A stretch of DNA of 17,729 nt from Faecalibacterium sp. UBA7177 (GTDB lineage: Bacteria; Bacillota; Clostridia; Oscillospirales; Ruminococcaceae). The notes under the pieces are model-generated. The model did no database searches. It was not told the DNA's origin and worked only from the letters and a program-made list of their open reading frames with translations. Every line of letters begins with the position of its first letter. The stretch's first letter is position 1. Location: assembly GCA_002491225.1 (NCBI GenBank), contig DKVN01000112.1, positions 20,619 to 38,347 of the forward strand. The letters run 5' to 3'. Shown here in pieces: positions 1 through 7,203 of the stretch. Position numbers and translations under genes: made by a program.

Positions 1-1159
1 GATGAACAGCACCGCGCCCACCGGGGGGGGTCAGCAGCCCGATGCCGCAGTTGAGCACCACGATGATGCCGAACTGGACCGGGTCCAGCCCGCAGAACTG
101 GGTGGCGATCGGCAGCAGGATGGGGGTGGCGATGAGGATGATGGGGGCCATATCCATAATCATGCCCAGCACCAGCAGGATGACATTGAGCATGATGATC
201 AGGATCACGCGGTTGTCGGTCAGGCCCACAATGGCCTTTGCGGCAAGGTCCGGGACATGGAGCAGGGTCAAACAGTTGCCGAACACCTTGGAGGTGGCAA
301 TGAGGATCAGGACGATGGCCAGGGTGTTGACACACTCATCCAGCGCCTTCCACACGCCCTTCCAGTCGAGCCCCTTATAGATGAACACCGAGACAAGCAG
401 CGAGTAGATCACCGCAATGGCGGCGGACTCGGTGGCGGTAAACTTGCCGGAAACCACGCCGTAGATCACGATGACGATGGCGGCCAGGGCCCAGAAGGAG
501 GTGAGCAGCTGTTTGAAGAAGTTGACCAGGTTGAACTTTTCGCCCTTGGGATAATTGCGCTTTACCGCAATGATGTAGGAGCCGATCATCAGGGCGATCG
601 CCAGGATGGCGCCGGGGAGATAGCCCGCCAGGAACAGGGAGCCCACCGAGATGCTGCCGGCGGTCATGGAAAAGATGACCATGTTGTGGCTGGGGGGAAC
701 CAGCAGCCCCTCGCAGGAGGAGGTGATGGTGACGGCGGTGGAGAAATCGTCGTCATAGCCCTGATCCACCATCATGGGGATCATGATCGAGCCGATCGAG
801 GCGGTGTCCGCGGCGGCGGAACCCGAGATGCCGCCGAAGAAGTAGGAGGCCACGATGTTCACCATCGCCAGGCCGCCCCGCATCCAACCCACGCAGGCGT
901 TGGCCAGCGCGATGAGCTTGTCCGAAATTCCTCCCGAGCCCATGAGCACCCCCATCGCGATAAAGAAGGGCACCGCCATCAGGGAGTAGGAGCTGATGCC
1001 CGCCACCATCAAACGGCAGACATCGGCAAGGCTGTTGCCCATGACCATCAGGCAGAACACCGAAGAGAGGCCCACGGCGTAGGCAATCGGAAAACGCAGA
1101 ATGATCATCAGGGCAAAGCTGCCCAGCAAAACGACGATAGCCAGTGTCTGGGGATCCAT
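1..1159 (-). CDS. dctM: TRAP transporter large permease DctM, 3' truncated by window edge
   Basis: This is the large membrane subunit of a TRAP (tripartite ATP-independent periplasmic) transporter, which carries a solute delivered by DctP across the membrane using an ion gradient. About 386 codons are visible; the family is usually about 425 residues, so the C-terminal end lies outside the window. The frame reads cleanly from ATG at 1159 through hydrophobic segments and the family motif TPP at residues 377-379 (GIGLLTPP). The ATG overlaps the dctQ stop (TAATG), so the two are translationally coupled. Oddity: just after TPP the frame gives GGRGAVH, whereas the family continues with Val-Gly. 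Dropping one base from the G8 tract at 23-30 restores VGAVLFI. Either the gene is frameshifted or the sequence has a homopolymer error. The family call is very secure; the intactness of the gene is not. Confidence 0.93.
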   Translation of the reverse strand, partial: MDPQTLAIVVLLGSFALMIILRFPIAYAVGLSSVFCLMVMGNSLADVCRLMVAGISSYSLMAVPFFIAMGVLMGSGGISDKLIALANACVGWMRGGLAMVNIVASYFFGGISGSAAADTASIGSIMIPMMVDQGYDDDFSTAVTITSSCEGLLVPPSHNMVIFSMTAGSISVGSLFLAGYLPGAILAIALMIGSYIIAVKRNYPKGEKFNLVNFFKQLLTSFWALAAIVIVIYGVVSGKFTATESAAIAVIYSLLVSVFIYKGLDWKGVWKALDECVNTLAIVLILIATSKVFGNCLTLLHVPDLAAKAIVGLTDNRVILIIMLNVILLVLGMIMDMAPIILIATPILLPIATQFCGLDPVQFGIIVVLNCGIGLLTPPGGRGAVH

Positions 1160-1731
1160 TATGCCTGCACCTCCCCTTCCTTGATGAAGAACGATTTGAT
1201 GTGATTATACAGCGCCTCCAGCTCGAAGACGATCATGGCGGCCCCCGCCAGGGGCACCGGGAAATACATCCAGAACCGGCTCAGCCAGGGCATCGACACA
1301 TAAAAGCCCCGGCCGCCCAGGGTGGAGGCGTACTTCCAGCCCTCCACCAGCATGATGATGCCCAGCGCGAGCACCGCTACATCCGCGAGGAGATCCAGCA
1401 CCTTGAGGGCGGTTTTGGGCAGGTACTGGTCAAACGCGGTCATGCGGATGTGCGCCCCCCGGCGGATGGCCAGGGCGGCGGCCAGCACCGCCATATAGGA
1501 CATACAGGTCAGGATGACCTCCTCCGACCAGGAGGGATCCTTGAAGATGCCCAGAAAGCCCAGAACATTGGGGTATTCCCTGGCCCAGGTCTGGCACCAG
1601 CGGCCCAGCACGGTATAGGAGGCGATCAGGATATCCGCGATGAGCAGCAGCTTGCAGAGGAACAAAAACACCCTGTAGGCCACATCGTATGCCGGTTTGA
1701 TCCTGTCCAGCGTTTTGAAAATTTGGGGCAT
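1159..1731 (-). CDS. dctQ: TRAP transporter small permease DctQ
   Basis: This is the small membrane subunit that pairs with DctM. The protein is 190 residues, normal for the family. Four hydrophobic stretches are visible at about residues 20-45, 72-92, 112-130 and 150-172. Family-like features are the W-x-E-E segment near residues 68-71 and the RRGAHIRM motif around 89-96. The ATG at 1731 is preceded by AGAAAGGAG about 7 nt upstream, which supports this start. It sits between dctP and dctM in the usual dctP-dctQ-dctM order and overlaps the dctM start by one base. The upstream gap of 88 nt contains a strong hairpin. No defect is visible in this gene. Confidence 0.93.
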   Translation of the reverse strand: MPQIFKTLDRIKPAYDVAYRVFLFLCKLLLIADILIASYTVLGRWCQTWAREYPNVLGFLGIFKDPSWSEEVILTCMSYMAVLAAALAIRRGAHIRMTAFDQYLPKTALKVLDLLADVAVLALGIIMLVEGWKYASTLGGRGFYVSMPWLSRFWMYFPVPLAGAAMIVFELEALYNHIKSFFIKEGEVQA

Positions 1732-1755
1732 AAGCTTCTCCTTTCTGAAAATTCA

Positions 1756-1787
1756 GCGCGGGCGCGGGGCATCCCCCGCGCCCGCGC
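1756..1787 (-). promoter_or_regulatory. Perfect 14-bp hairpin between dctP and dctQ
   Basis: The arms at 1756-1769 and 1774-1787 are exactly complementary (GCGCGGGCGCGGGG) around a CATC loop. On the minus strand it is followed by TGAATTTTCAG rather than a clean U-run, so it looks more like an intercistronic attenuator or a 3'-end stabiliser for the dctP message than a full terminator. This would fit the usual need for more binding protein than permease, which is an inference. Confidence 0.6.
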
Positions 1788-1819
1788 CGGCTGTAGCATC
1801 AATGAAACAGGCGATATCC

Positions 1820-2822
1820 TTACTTCAGGTCCTGAATTTTCTGGTACAGATCGGCCAGATCGCCGCTGGCATACTGGTCGATGACCGGCTTGCAGGCCTC
1901 GACCCAGGGGGTCTTGTCGGTGACCTCGATCACGTTGACGCCATCGGCCTTCAGGCCGTCCAGCACCTCCTGCTCCGCGCCCTCCACGTACTCCTGGTTG
2001 AACTGCTGGGCGTAGGCCGCGGCCTCCATGATGACCTGCTGCTGGTTCTCGGTGAGCTTGGCCCAGGCGTTGTCGGTGATGATGACCTGCACCGCGCCGA
2101 GGGTGTGGCCGTCCAGGATCAGGTTCGGGGCCACCTCGTCAAAGGCGTTGGACTTGTAGTTGCCGATGGGCTGCTCCGCGCCGTCGCACACGCCGGTGCT
2201 CAGGCCGGAGTACAGCTCGCCAAACGAGACCACCGTGGGGGAAGCGCCCAGGCCCTCGACCAGGCCGTTCATGATGGGGTCGTTGGACACGCGCAGCTTC
2301 ATGCCCTTGAGGTCGTCGATGCCGGTGATGGGGTCAACGGTGAAGAAGTGGCGGAAGCCCTCCTCACCGAAGAAGATGCCCCGCACGGGCAGGCCCAGCT
2401 CCTGGGGCTCGTTGAGGAACTCCTGAGCCAGCTCGCCGCTGTTGGCAAAGTTCCAGAAATGCTCCCGGCTCTCAAAGGTAAAGGGCAGGGTGCACAGCAC
2501 GGTTTTCTGCACGCCGTAGGAGTTCAGCGCAAAGACCGAGATGCGGGAGATGTCGATCTGGTTGGAGCCCGCCATGATGGAATCCAGCACATCGTTCTCC
2601 GAGCCCAGCACGCCGCCGGCCTGGATGTCGATGGTGATGGACCCGCCGGACAGCTCTTCCGCCTTCTCCTTGAACGCGGTGGCCACATGGCCGATGATCG
2701 AGTCGATGGGGTTGACCTCCGCGTACACCAGGGTCACCTTGGGGTCATTGGCCACATCGCCGGAGGTGCCCGCGGCGGGCGTGCTGCCCGCGGCAGGGGT
2801 GCTCTGGGCGGGCGTGCTCGTC
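1820..2822 (-). pseudogene. dctP: TRAP solute-binding protein DctP, 5' end missing
   Basis: This is the body of a TRAP solute-binding protein, which would capture the substrate outside the membrane for DctQM. From about 2775 leftwards the frame reads DVANDPKVTLVYAE and then a full DctP domain of about 320 residues, including the conserved KLRV segment (Arg site in the ligand pocket) and a GAEQ segment, ending at TGA 1820. Just before the domain is a Ser-Thr-Pro-Ala repeat (STPAQSTPAAG), the kind of linker that follows the lipid-anchored cysteine in these bacteria. No signal peptide, lipobox or start codon with a ribosome binding site precedes it. The frame continues to 2926 only as nonsense within the neighbouring gene. 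The gene therefore looks fused to the truncated gene upstream by a deletion or assembly join near 2805-2822. Confidence 0.85.
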
Positions 2823-3515
2823 CAGCAGGTAGTAGCGGGCCGCCTGGTCATGGCCGGTGGCGGCGTAGCTGGGCCAGTTGTTCTCCGCGCCGTCGATCTT
2901 GGCGGTTTGCAGGGCCGAGTAGACATCGTTGTAGGGGATCTGCACCGGCCTTGCCCCCAAAAGCTCCACCATCCGGCTCATCTGGCTGGATTCCTGCACC
3001 CGGATGCTCAGCCCCTGCAGGTCCTCCAAACCGCCGACCGGCTCGCGGGTGTAAAAGCTTCTGGCCCCGGCGTCAAACCAGCTCAGCCCAATGATGTCCG
3101 CCTGACGGGTGCCGGTGAGAAACTCCTCGCCGATGGGCCCGTCCAGAACCCGCCACATGTGCTCCGCATCGTCATACAAAAACGGGAGCTGAAGCACCTC
3201 GACCTCGGGATGGTATTCCGCCAGCGTCCCCAGGGACACCCGGGCCATGTCGATGCCGCCGATCTGCACCTGCTCAAACACCTGGGTCTCATCCCCCAGC
3301 TCTCCGTTGCAGTAGAGGCGGACGCAGATCTTTCCTTTGGTTCGCTCCTCCAGCAGCCGGGCAAAATACTCGGCCGCCCGGGTGGTGGGGTAGTCCTCCG
3401 GCTGGTTGTCGCCATACCGCAGGATCAGCAGCGGCAGATCCGCGTCCTGCACCGTCCCCCCACAGCCGCACAGCAGCAGGCAGAGCAGTACCGCAAGGCA
3501 GAGCGTCCGCTTCAT
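2745..3515 (-). pseudogene. TRAP DctP-like lipoprotein, probably sensory, 3' part lost
   Basis: This is a second, different TRAP-type binding protein. It starts MKRTLCLAVL with a short hydrophobic signal and a Cys at about residue 18 that could be lipidated. The DctP domain follows, including GELGDETQVFEQVQIGGIDM and the conserved IRVQ and GAENN segments, and is recognisable to LLDEH at residue 234 (base 2814). After that the 22 residues to the stop at 2745 are unrelated, and about 100 residues of the fold are missing. The ATG overlaps the response-regulator stop (ATGA), so it belongs to the two-component operon. By analogy with similar operons, it may present the ligand to the kinase rather than feed the transporter; this role is inference. 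The fusion to the second dctP begins at residue 234. Confidence 0.85.
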
Positions 3516-4300
3516 GGCGCACCGCCTTCCTGCTCCCGGGCGATCGAACGCCGGAAGTCGGTGGGGGTCATCCCCACATTCTTCTTAAAGGCCCGGGTAA
3601 AATAGTTTGCGCTCTCGTACCCCACCATCCCGGCCACCTCCGCCATCGAGCGCAGCGGGTCCCGCAGCAGCTCCCGGGCGGCCTCCATGCGCAGCTCGGT
3701 CAGATAGTCCAGAAAGTTCACCCCGAAGGTCCGCTTGAAGAGCGAGGAAAAGTAGGAGGCGTTGATCTGCAGGATGGCGCTGACCGAATCCAGCGAGATG
3801 TCCGGCAGCATATAGTTGTGCCGCAGATATTTTTTGACCTTTCCCATGAGAACGGCGGTCTTGTCGCAGCCGTCCGCGCCCTCCAGCAGCTCCCGGTCAG
3901 CGGCCATCGCCTTGAGCTGGCGCTCGGCCTCCGCCTGGGCTGCCGCCCGCCGGACCGCCCGCTCCACATCCTCCGGGTCCACCGGCTTGAGGATGTAGTC
4001 GCAGGCGCCCAGCTTGACCGCCTCATGCGCATAGGTAAACAGGCTGTACGCCGTGACAAAGATCATCTTGCAGTCCGGCCGCTGATCCAGGATCTGCCTC
4101 GCTGCGTCGATGCCGTTGATCCCCGGCATCTCAATGTCCATCAGCACAACATCGGCCGCCCAGAGCGCCGCCTCGTCCACCGCCAGCCGGCCGTTTTCCG
4201 CCATGCGGACCTCCGCCTCATGGGCAAACCGCTTTTCCAGAATCTCCGCGAGCAGCGCCCGCTCGTAATCCTCATCATCCGCGACCAGAATCTTGATCAT
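3512..4300 (-). CDS. Response regulator with AraC-type DNA-binding domain (YesN-like)
   Basis: This is the cytoplasmic transcription factor of the two-component system. Counting from ATG at 4300 it has 262 residues. The receiver domain occupies about 1-120, with acidic pair D8/D9, phospho-acceptor D55 in VVLMDIEMPG, T83, and K105 followed by Pro. The AraC/XylS double helix-turn-helix occupies about 165-262 and contains the typical end motif GYESANYFTRAFKKNVGMTP. A GGAGG ends about 9 nt before ATG 4300; an in-frame ATG at 4306 is too close to it, so 4300 is preferred. The start overlaps the kinase 3' end by 26 bp, and the stop overlaps the next start (ATGA). It probably activates the TRAP operon when the solute is present, as YesN-type regulators act on adjacent transporters. 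The frame looks intact. Confidence 0.93.
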   Translation of the reverse strand: MIKILVADDEDYERALLAEILEKRFAHEAEVRMAENGRLAVDEAALWAADVVLMDIEMPGINGIDAARQILDQRPDCKMIFVTAYSLFTYAHEAVKLGACDYILKPVDPEDVERAVRRAAAQAEAERQLKAMAADRELLEGADGCDKTAVLMGKVKKYLRHNYMLPDISLDSVSAILQINASYFSSLFKRTFGVNFLDYLTELRMEAARELLRDPLRSMAEVAGMVGYESANYFTRAFKKNVGMTPTDFRRSIAREQEGGAP

Positions 4301-5003
4301 CGTCATCACCCTCCTCTTCCCAGGACAGGATCCGGGGCAGGCGAAGGATCGCCGCGGTCCCTTTTCCCGGTTCGGATTCGATCTCCATCCCGTATTCTTT
4401 GCCCCACAGCCGCAGGCGGGCGGCCACATTGTAAATGCCGATATGCTCCCCGGTGGTGGGCGGGTCCTTCAGGCGGCTGCGCAGGGTTTCCAAAGCCTCT
4501 GCACTCATGCCCACGCCGTCATCCGCCACCGTGATCTTCAGCGCGTCCTCCTCCTGCTGGATCCGGATGTCCACGCAGCCGCCCTCCTCCTTGGGGGCGA
4601 TCCCGTGCTTGAAGGCGTTTTCCACCAGCGGCTGGAGGAGAAAGGAGGGCACCATCGTGTCCGGCAGGTCGACCTCCGGGCTGATATGCCAGCACAGCCT
4701 CAGCCGCTCTCCAAAGCGGGCCTGGCACAGGGCGTAAAACTCGTCCACGATCCGCACCTCCCGCAGCAGCGGCACCTGGCTGTCGTTGCTGCCCAGGGCG
4801 TAGCGGAACAGCCGGCTCAAGGAGCCGATCAGCCCGCAGGTCCGCTTCGCGCCCTCCTGCTGAGAGGTGTATTGAATGACGTTGAGCGTATTGAACAGAA
4901 AGTGGGGGTTGATCTGGCTGCGCAGCTGCTGAAGCTTCTCCCGCTCCATCAGGGTCTGCAGCTCCAGCGCTTCCAGCTCCTTGGCGTGCAGGCGGCTCTC
5001 CAT
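4275..5003 (-). CDS. Sensor histidine kinase, C-terminal catalytic fragment (YesM/LytS family)
   Basis: This is the kinase half of a membrane sensor split by a frameshift. It begins with a charged helix (ESRLHAKELEALELQTLM). Next comes the His_kinase motif QINPHFLFNTLN, with the phospho-acceptor His at residue 34. The ATPase motifs follow: N-box VENAFKHGI, G1 box DDGVGM and the GIYNVAARL segment. The ATG at 5003 has no convincing ribosome binding site and lies 11 nt after the stop of the N-terminal fragment. The upstream bases in this frame encode KLLNEKNA, which joins naturally to the N-terminal half. The intact gene would thus be about 509 residues from 5802 to 4275. It phosphorylates the adjacent response regulator in the family model. 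Translation of this fragment alone would need re-initiation. Confidence 0.85.
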   Translation of the reverse strand: MESRLHAKELEALELQTLMEREKLQQLRSQINPHFLFNTLNVIQYTSQQEGAKRTCGLIGSLSRLFRYALGSNDSQVPLLREVRIVDEFYALCQARFGERLRLCWHISPEVDLPDTMVPSFLLQPLVENAFKHGIAPKEEGGCVDIRIQQEEDALKITVADDGVGMSAEALETLRSRLKDPPTTGEHIGIYNVAARLRLWGKEYGMEIESEPGKGTAAILRLPRILSWEEEGDDDDQDSGRG

Positions 5004-5013
5004 GGCGTTTTTT

Positions 5014-5802
5014 TCATTGAGGAGCTTTCATCGAGCGCTTCATCTCGTTGAAGGCCCTTGCCATATGGCCGGTCTCGTCCCGCGAGCTCTCGTCCAGATC
5101 AGGGGTGTTGAACTCCCCCAGGCTGATGGCCTGGGACGCCTGGGCGAGCGCCGCCACCGAGCGCAGAAGCCGCACCAGCGAGCCCACCAGCATGGTCCCG
5201 GTGACAAGGCAGATGAGCACCGCCGCGGTCTCGAGCCGCTGCAGCCCCTCGTTCAGCTGGGTCAGGCGGATGTGGGCATCCTGATTGTCAAAGCAGGCCC
5301 GCTCCAGCAGCTGCTGGGTATACTGGCGAAGATAGTTTCCGCAGCGCTCCGCGCTGCCGTAATACAGCTCCGACGCCTGCGCGGAGTGGTTTGCCTCAAG
5401 CTGTGCCACAATCTCGCTCAGGGTGCTGTCCAGGGTGCGGTAGGTGGTCTGCGCGGCGCTGGCCAGCAGGTACTGCTCCTCGCTGACCACCCGCAGGTCG
5501 GTCTCGATATGCTCCAGATGGGCGGCGGCCCGCTGGCGGCTGTTCTGGATGGTCTCGATCAGCGCCGCGGTATCCCCATAGTCCCAGCGGTGATTTTCCA
5601 GCGCGGTGATGCACGCCTCCACGTCATTCAAAAACCGGCTGATGGTCTGGATGCTCTCGCTGCGCTTTTCCAGCGGTTCCAGCACATATCTGGTCTGGTA
5701 ATAGCCAACGCCGATCTGCAGGGCCATCGCCGCGCCGAAGGCCGCCAAAAACAGCGCGATCCGGCCCAGCAGGGTCATGCGCGGGAACTTGATGTGGGCC
5801 AC
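5014..5802 (-). CDS. Sensor histidine kinase, N-terminal sensor fragment (frameshifted)
   Basis: This is the membrane-sensor half of the split kinase, with 262 codons ending in a premature TGA at 5014. The first transmembrane helix is at about residues 10-33. An extracytoplasmic region of about 155 residues rich in Glu, Gln and Ala is probably a four-helix sensor bundle. A second helix lies at about 190-212, and a HAMP linker at about 212-258 ends FNEMKRSM. Removing one A from the AAA at 5026-5028 turns the tail KAPQ-stop into KLLNEKNAMES and joins the kinase domain, so a one-base insertion is the simplest explanation. The start is GTG at 5802, chosen because GGGGGTGA, close to the ideal AGGAGGTGA, lies 6 nt upstream. 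The bundle could contact the sensory DctP-like lipoprotein; this is inference. Confidence 0.82.
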   Translation of the reverse strand: MAHIKFPRMTLLGRIALFLAAFGAAMALQIGVGYYQTRYVLEPLEKRSESIQTISRFLNDVEACITALENHRWDYGDTAALIETIQNSRQRAAAHLEHIETDLRVVSEEQYLLASAAQTTYRTLDSTLSEIVAQLEANHSAQASELYYGSAERCGNYLRQYTQQLLERACFDNQDAHIRLTQLNEGLQRLETAAVLICLVTGTMLVGSLVRLLRSVAALAQASQAISLGEFNTPDLDESSRDETGHMARAFNEMKRSMKAPQ

Positions 5803-6053
5803 AGCTCCTCACCCCCTGCTCGTTTCAAGGATGCTGTAGCATTTTCATCCTCGCTTTGCAAGGATTCTCCCGGTTTTCGGATACAGGCACACCCGCCGCC
5901 GGATGACAGATACCGCCACAGGGTGGTGCGGCTGATGCCGTCGTCATAGGGCAGACAGGTGGCGTCCACATCCTCTACGCCAAAGCCGTAAGCGCCCCGG
6001 ATGGTGGCAGCCACGCTGATCGCGCCGGTGCCCACGGTGACAAAGGCGGGCAT
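5775..6053 (-). other. Unrecognised 92-codon reading frame, possible gene remnant
   Basis: Between the LysR stop and the kinase start lies an open frame whose first 55 or so codons use G/C-rich third positions like the true genes around it (MPAFVTVGTGAISV onward). It contains GISRTTLWRYL, which resembles the recognition helix of a helix-turn-helix protein. The last 30 codons lose this codon bias and run across the presumed promoter and into the kinase gene by 28 bp, so the end is not convincing. There is no good ribosome binding site before ATG 6053. It may be the tail of a decayed regulator or chance. No function is assigned. Confidence 0.25.
5833..5861 (-). promoter_or_regulatory. Possible promoter of the two-component/TRAP operon, with palindrome
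   Basis: On the minus strand TTGCAA (5861-5856), a 17-bp spacer and TACAGC (5838-5833) form a weak promoter about 30 nt before the kinase GTG. The 12-bp inverted repeat ATGCT-GT-AGCAT (5831-5842) covers the -10 box and could be an operator. The stretch is clearly richer in A/T than its surroundings. Confidence 0.35.
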
Positions 6054-6072
6054 CTCCACATCACCGGCCGGG

Positions 6073-7029
6073 TCATCCGTCCCCGGCCGCCCCGGCCCCG
6101 CGCAGAAAGGCGAGCAGGGCGGGCATGGCGGGGTCGCGCTGCCCGGCGGCGGAGGGCTGAAACAGCACCGTGCTCCGGCAGGTCGGCTGGGGGGTGAGGA
6201 TCCGCAGCCCCGGCCCGGCGCAGCTCTCGGCCACCCGGCGGCAGAGCAGCGCGATGCCCGCCCCGCCGCGCACCATCCGCGCGATGGTGGCGGCCGAGGC
6301 CCCGGTGTACCCGATCTGCGGCCGGAAGCCCGCCTGCCGAAAGAGCCCCATGCTGACCTCATACAGCCCGGTCGCCTCGCTCAGCAGCAAAAACCGCTCG
6401 CTGCGCAGCGATGTCAGCGGCACCGGGCCGGGCCCGGCGGGCCCGGCCGACCTATCCAATTCAGCGGGCCCGGCGGGCTCGGCTGGCCCGGCAGACTTGA
6501 TGAGACCGGCTGGCCCGTCCGGCCCGGCCGGGTCGGGCGCAAGCAGCACCAGCTCCTCCCGCCACAGCCCCAGCGCGCCCTCGGGCAGCACCCTCTCCGC
6601 CGTCCGGTAAAACGCGCCGTCGCAGCGCCCGCTTTTGAGCAGCGCGGCGGCGGCGGTGTTCTCGCGCTCCTCCAGCCGCAGCTCAAGCCCGGGCCGGGCG
6701 GCGGCAAACTCGGCCAGCCGCTGGGGGATGGCGTAACAGTCCGCCACCGGCAGCAGGGCCAGCCGAAGCAGACCGGCCGGGTGGACAGCCTGCTCCAGCT
6801 GGCGGTACTCCTCCAGCAGCGCCCGGATGCAGGGGTAGGCGCTGCGCCCGGCCGCGGTCAGCTCCACCTGGCGGCGGCTGCGGTCCAGCAGGCGCACCCC
6901 TAACTGCTGCTCCAGCTTCTGCACCCGCTTGGACACCACCGACTGTGCGACAAACAGGCTCTCCGCCGCGGCCGAAAAGCTCCCGCACTCGGCCACCGCC
7001 GCAAAGGCCTGCGCCCATGCAAGCTCCAT
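6073..7029 (-). CDS. LysR-family transcriptional regulator with Gly-Pro-Ala insert
   Basis: This is a 318-residue regulator. The winged HTH occupies residues 1-60 (GSFSAAAESLFVAQSVVSKR is the HTH core), and the LysR effector-binding domain runs from about 88 to 312. The ATG at 7029 is preceded by GGGAG about 10 nt upstream and gives the classic LysR N-terminus. The gene diverges from the isomerase-like gene, the usual arrangement for a LysR protein that controls its neighbour, with a co-inducer binding the C-terminal domain. Oddity: between the LVLLAPD strand and PLTSLRSERFLLL, residues 166-202 hold repeats of Ala-Gly-Pro, encoded by near-repetitive GGCCCGGC DNA. Other LysR proteins have a much shorter loop here. 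The insert keeps frame and probably forms a surface loop. Confidence 0.9.
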   Translation of the reverse strand: MELAWAQAFAAVAECGSFSAAAESLFVAQSVVSKRVQKLEQQLGVRLLDRSRRQVELTAAGRSAYPCIRALLEEYRQLEQAVHPAGLLRLALLPVADCYAIPQRLAEFAAARPGLELRLEERENTAAAALLKSGRCDGAFYRTAERVLPEGALGLWREELVLLAPDPAGPDGPAGLIKSAGPAEPAGPAELDRSAGPAGPGPVPLTSLRSERFLLLSEATGLYEVSMGLFRQAGFRPQIGYTGASAATIARMVRGGAGIALLCRRVAESCAGPGLRILTPQPTCRSTVLFQPSAAGQRDPAMPALLAFLRGAGAAGDG

Positions 7030-7116
7030 ACCGATCCCGCTCCCTTCATCACCGTGTTTTGCCCCGCCCGGCCGCAATGGCGCTCCGGCGGGGCAATGTA
7101 TTCCCTTTTGGAATCT

Positions 7117-7145
7117 ATCGTACCAGAAACCCGAATGGAAGGCAA
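7117..7145 (-). promoter_or_regulatory. Possible LysR-gene promoter (minus strand)
   Basis: On the minus strand TTGCCT (7145-7140), a 17-bp spacer and TACGAT (7122-7117) each match four of six consensus bases. It would start transcription near 7110, about 80 nt before the LysR ATG, in the only AT-richer stretch of the divergent spacer. Confidence 0.4.
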
Positions 7146-7178
7146 CCGCCAAAGGTGGTATGATAAAGGTGATCCACC
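7136..7178 (+). promoter_or_regulatory. Possible promoter/operator of isomerase-like gene
   Basis: TATGAT at 7159-7164 is a good -10 box with only a poor -35 (TGGAAG, 7136-7141) at 17-bp spacing, as expected for a promoter needing an activator such as the divergent LysR protein. The inverted repeat GGTGG (7154-7158) / CCACC (7174-7178) brackets the -10. It overlaps the divergent minus-strand promoter. Confidence 0.4.
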
Positions 7179-7203
7179 AAAACAGGGAAGGAGCTGCATC
7201 TTG

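Noticed and set aside
2..1204. 400-codon plus-strand open frame at the left edge
   Set aside because: It is His/Asp/Gly-rich, lies opposite a clear DctM reading frame and has no domain; it is a shadow in the matching codon phase.
5008..5014. A7 tract as a programmed frameshift site in the kinase
   Set aside because: The in-frame TGA ends at the first A of this tract, so a ribosome would stop before decoding it. The shift needed to join the halves must occur upstream, near 5026-5028.
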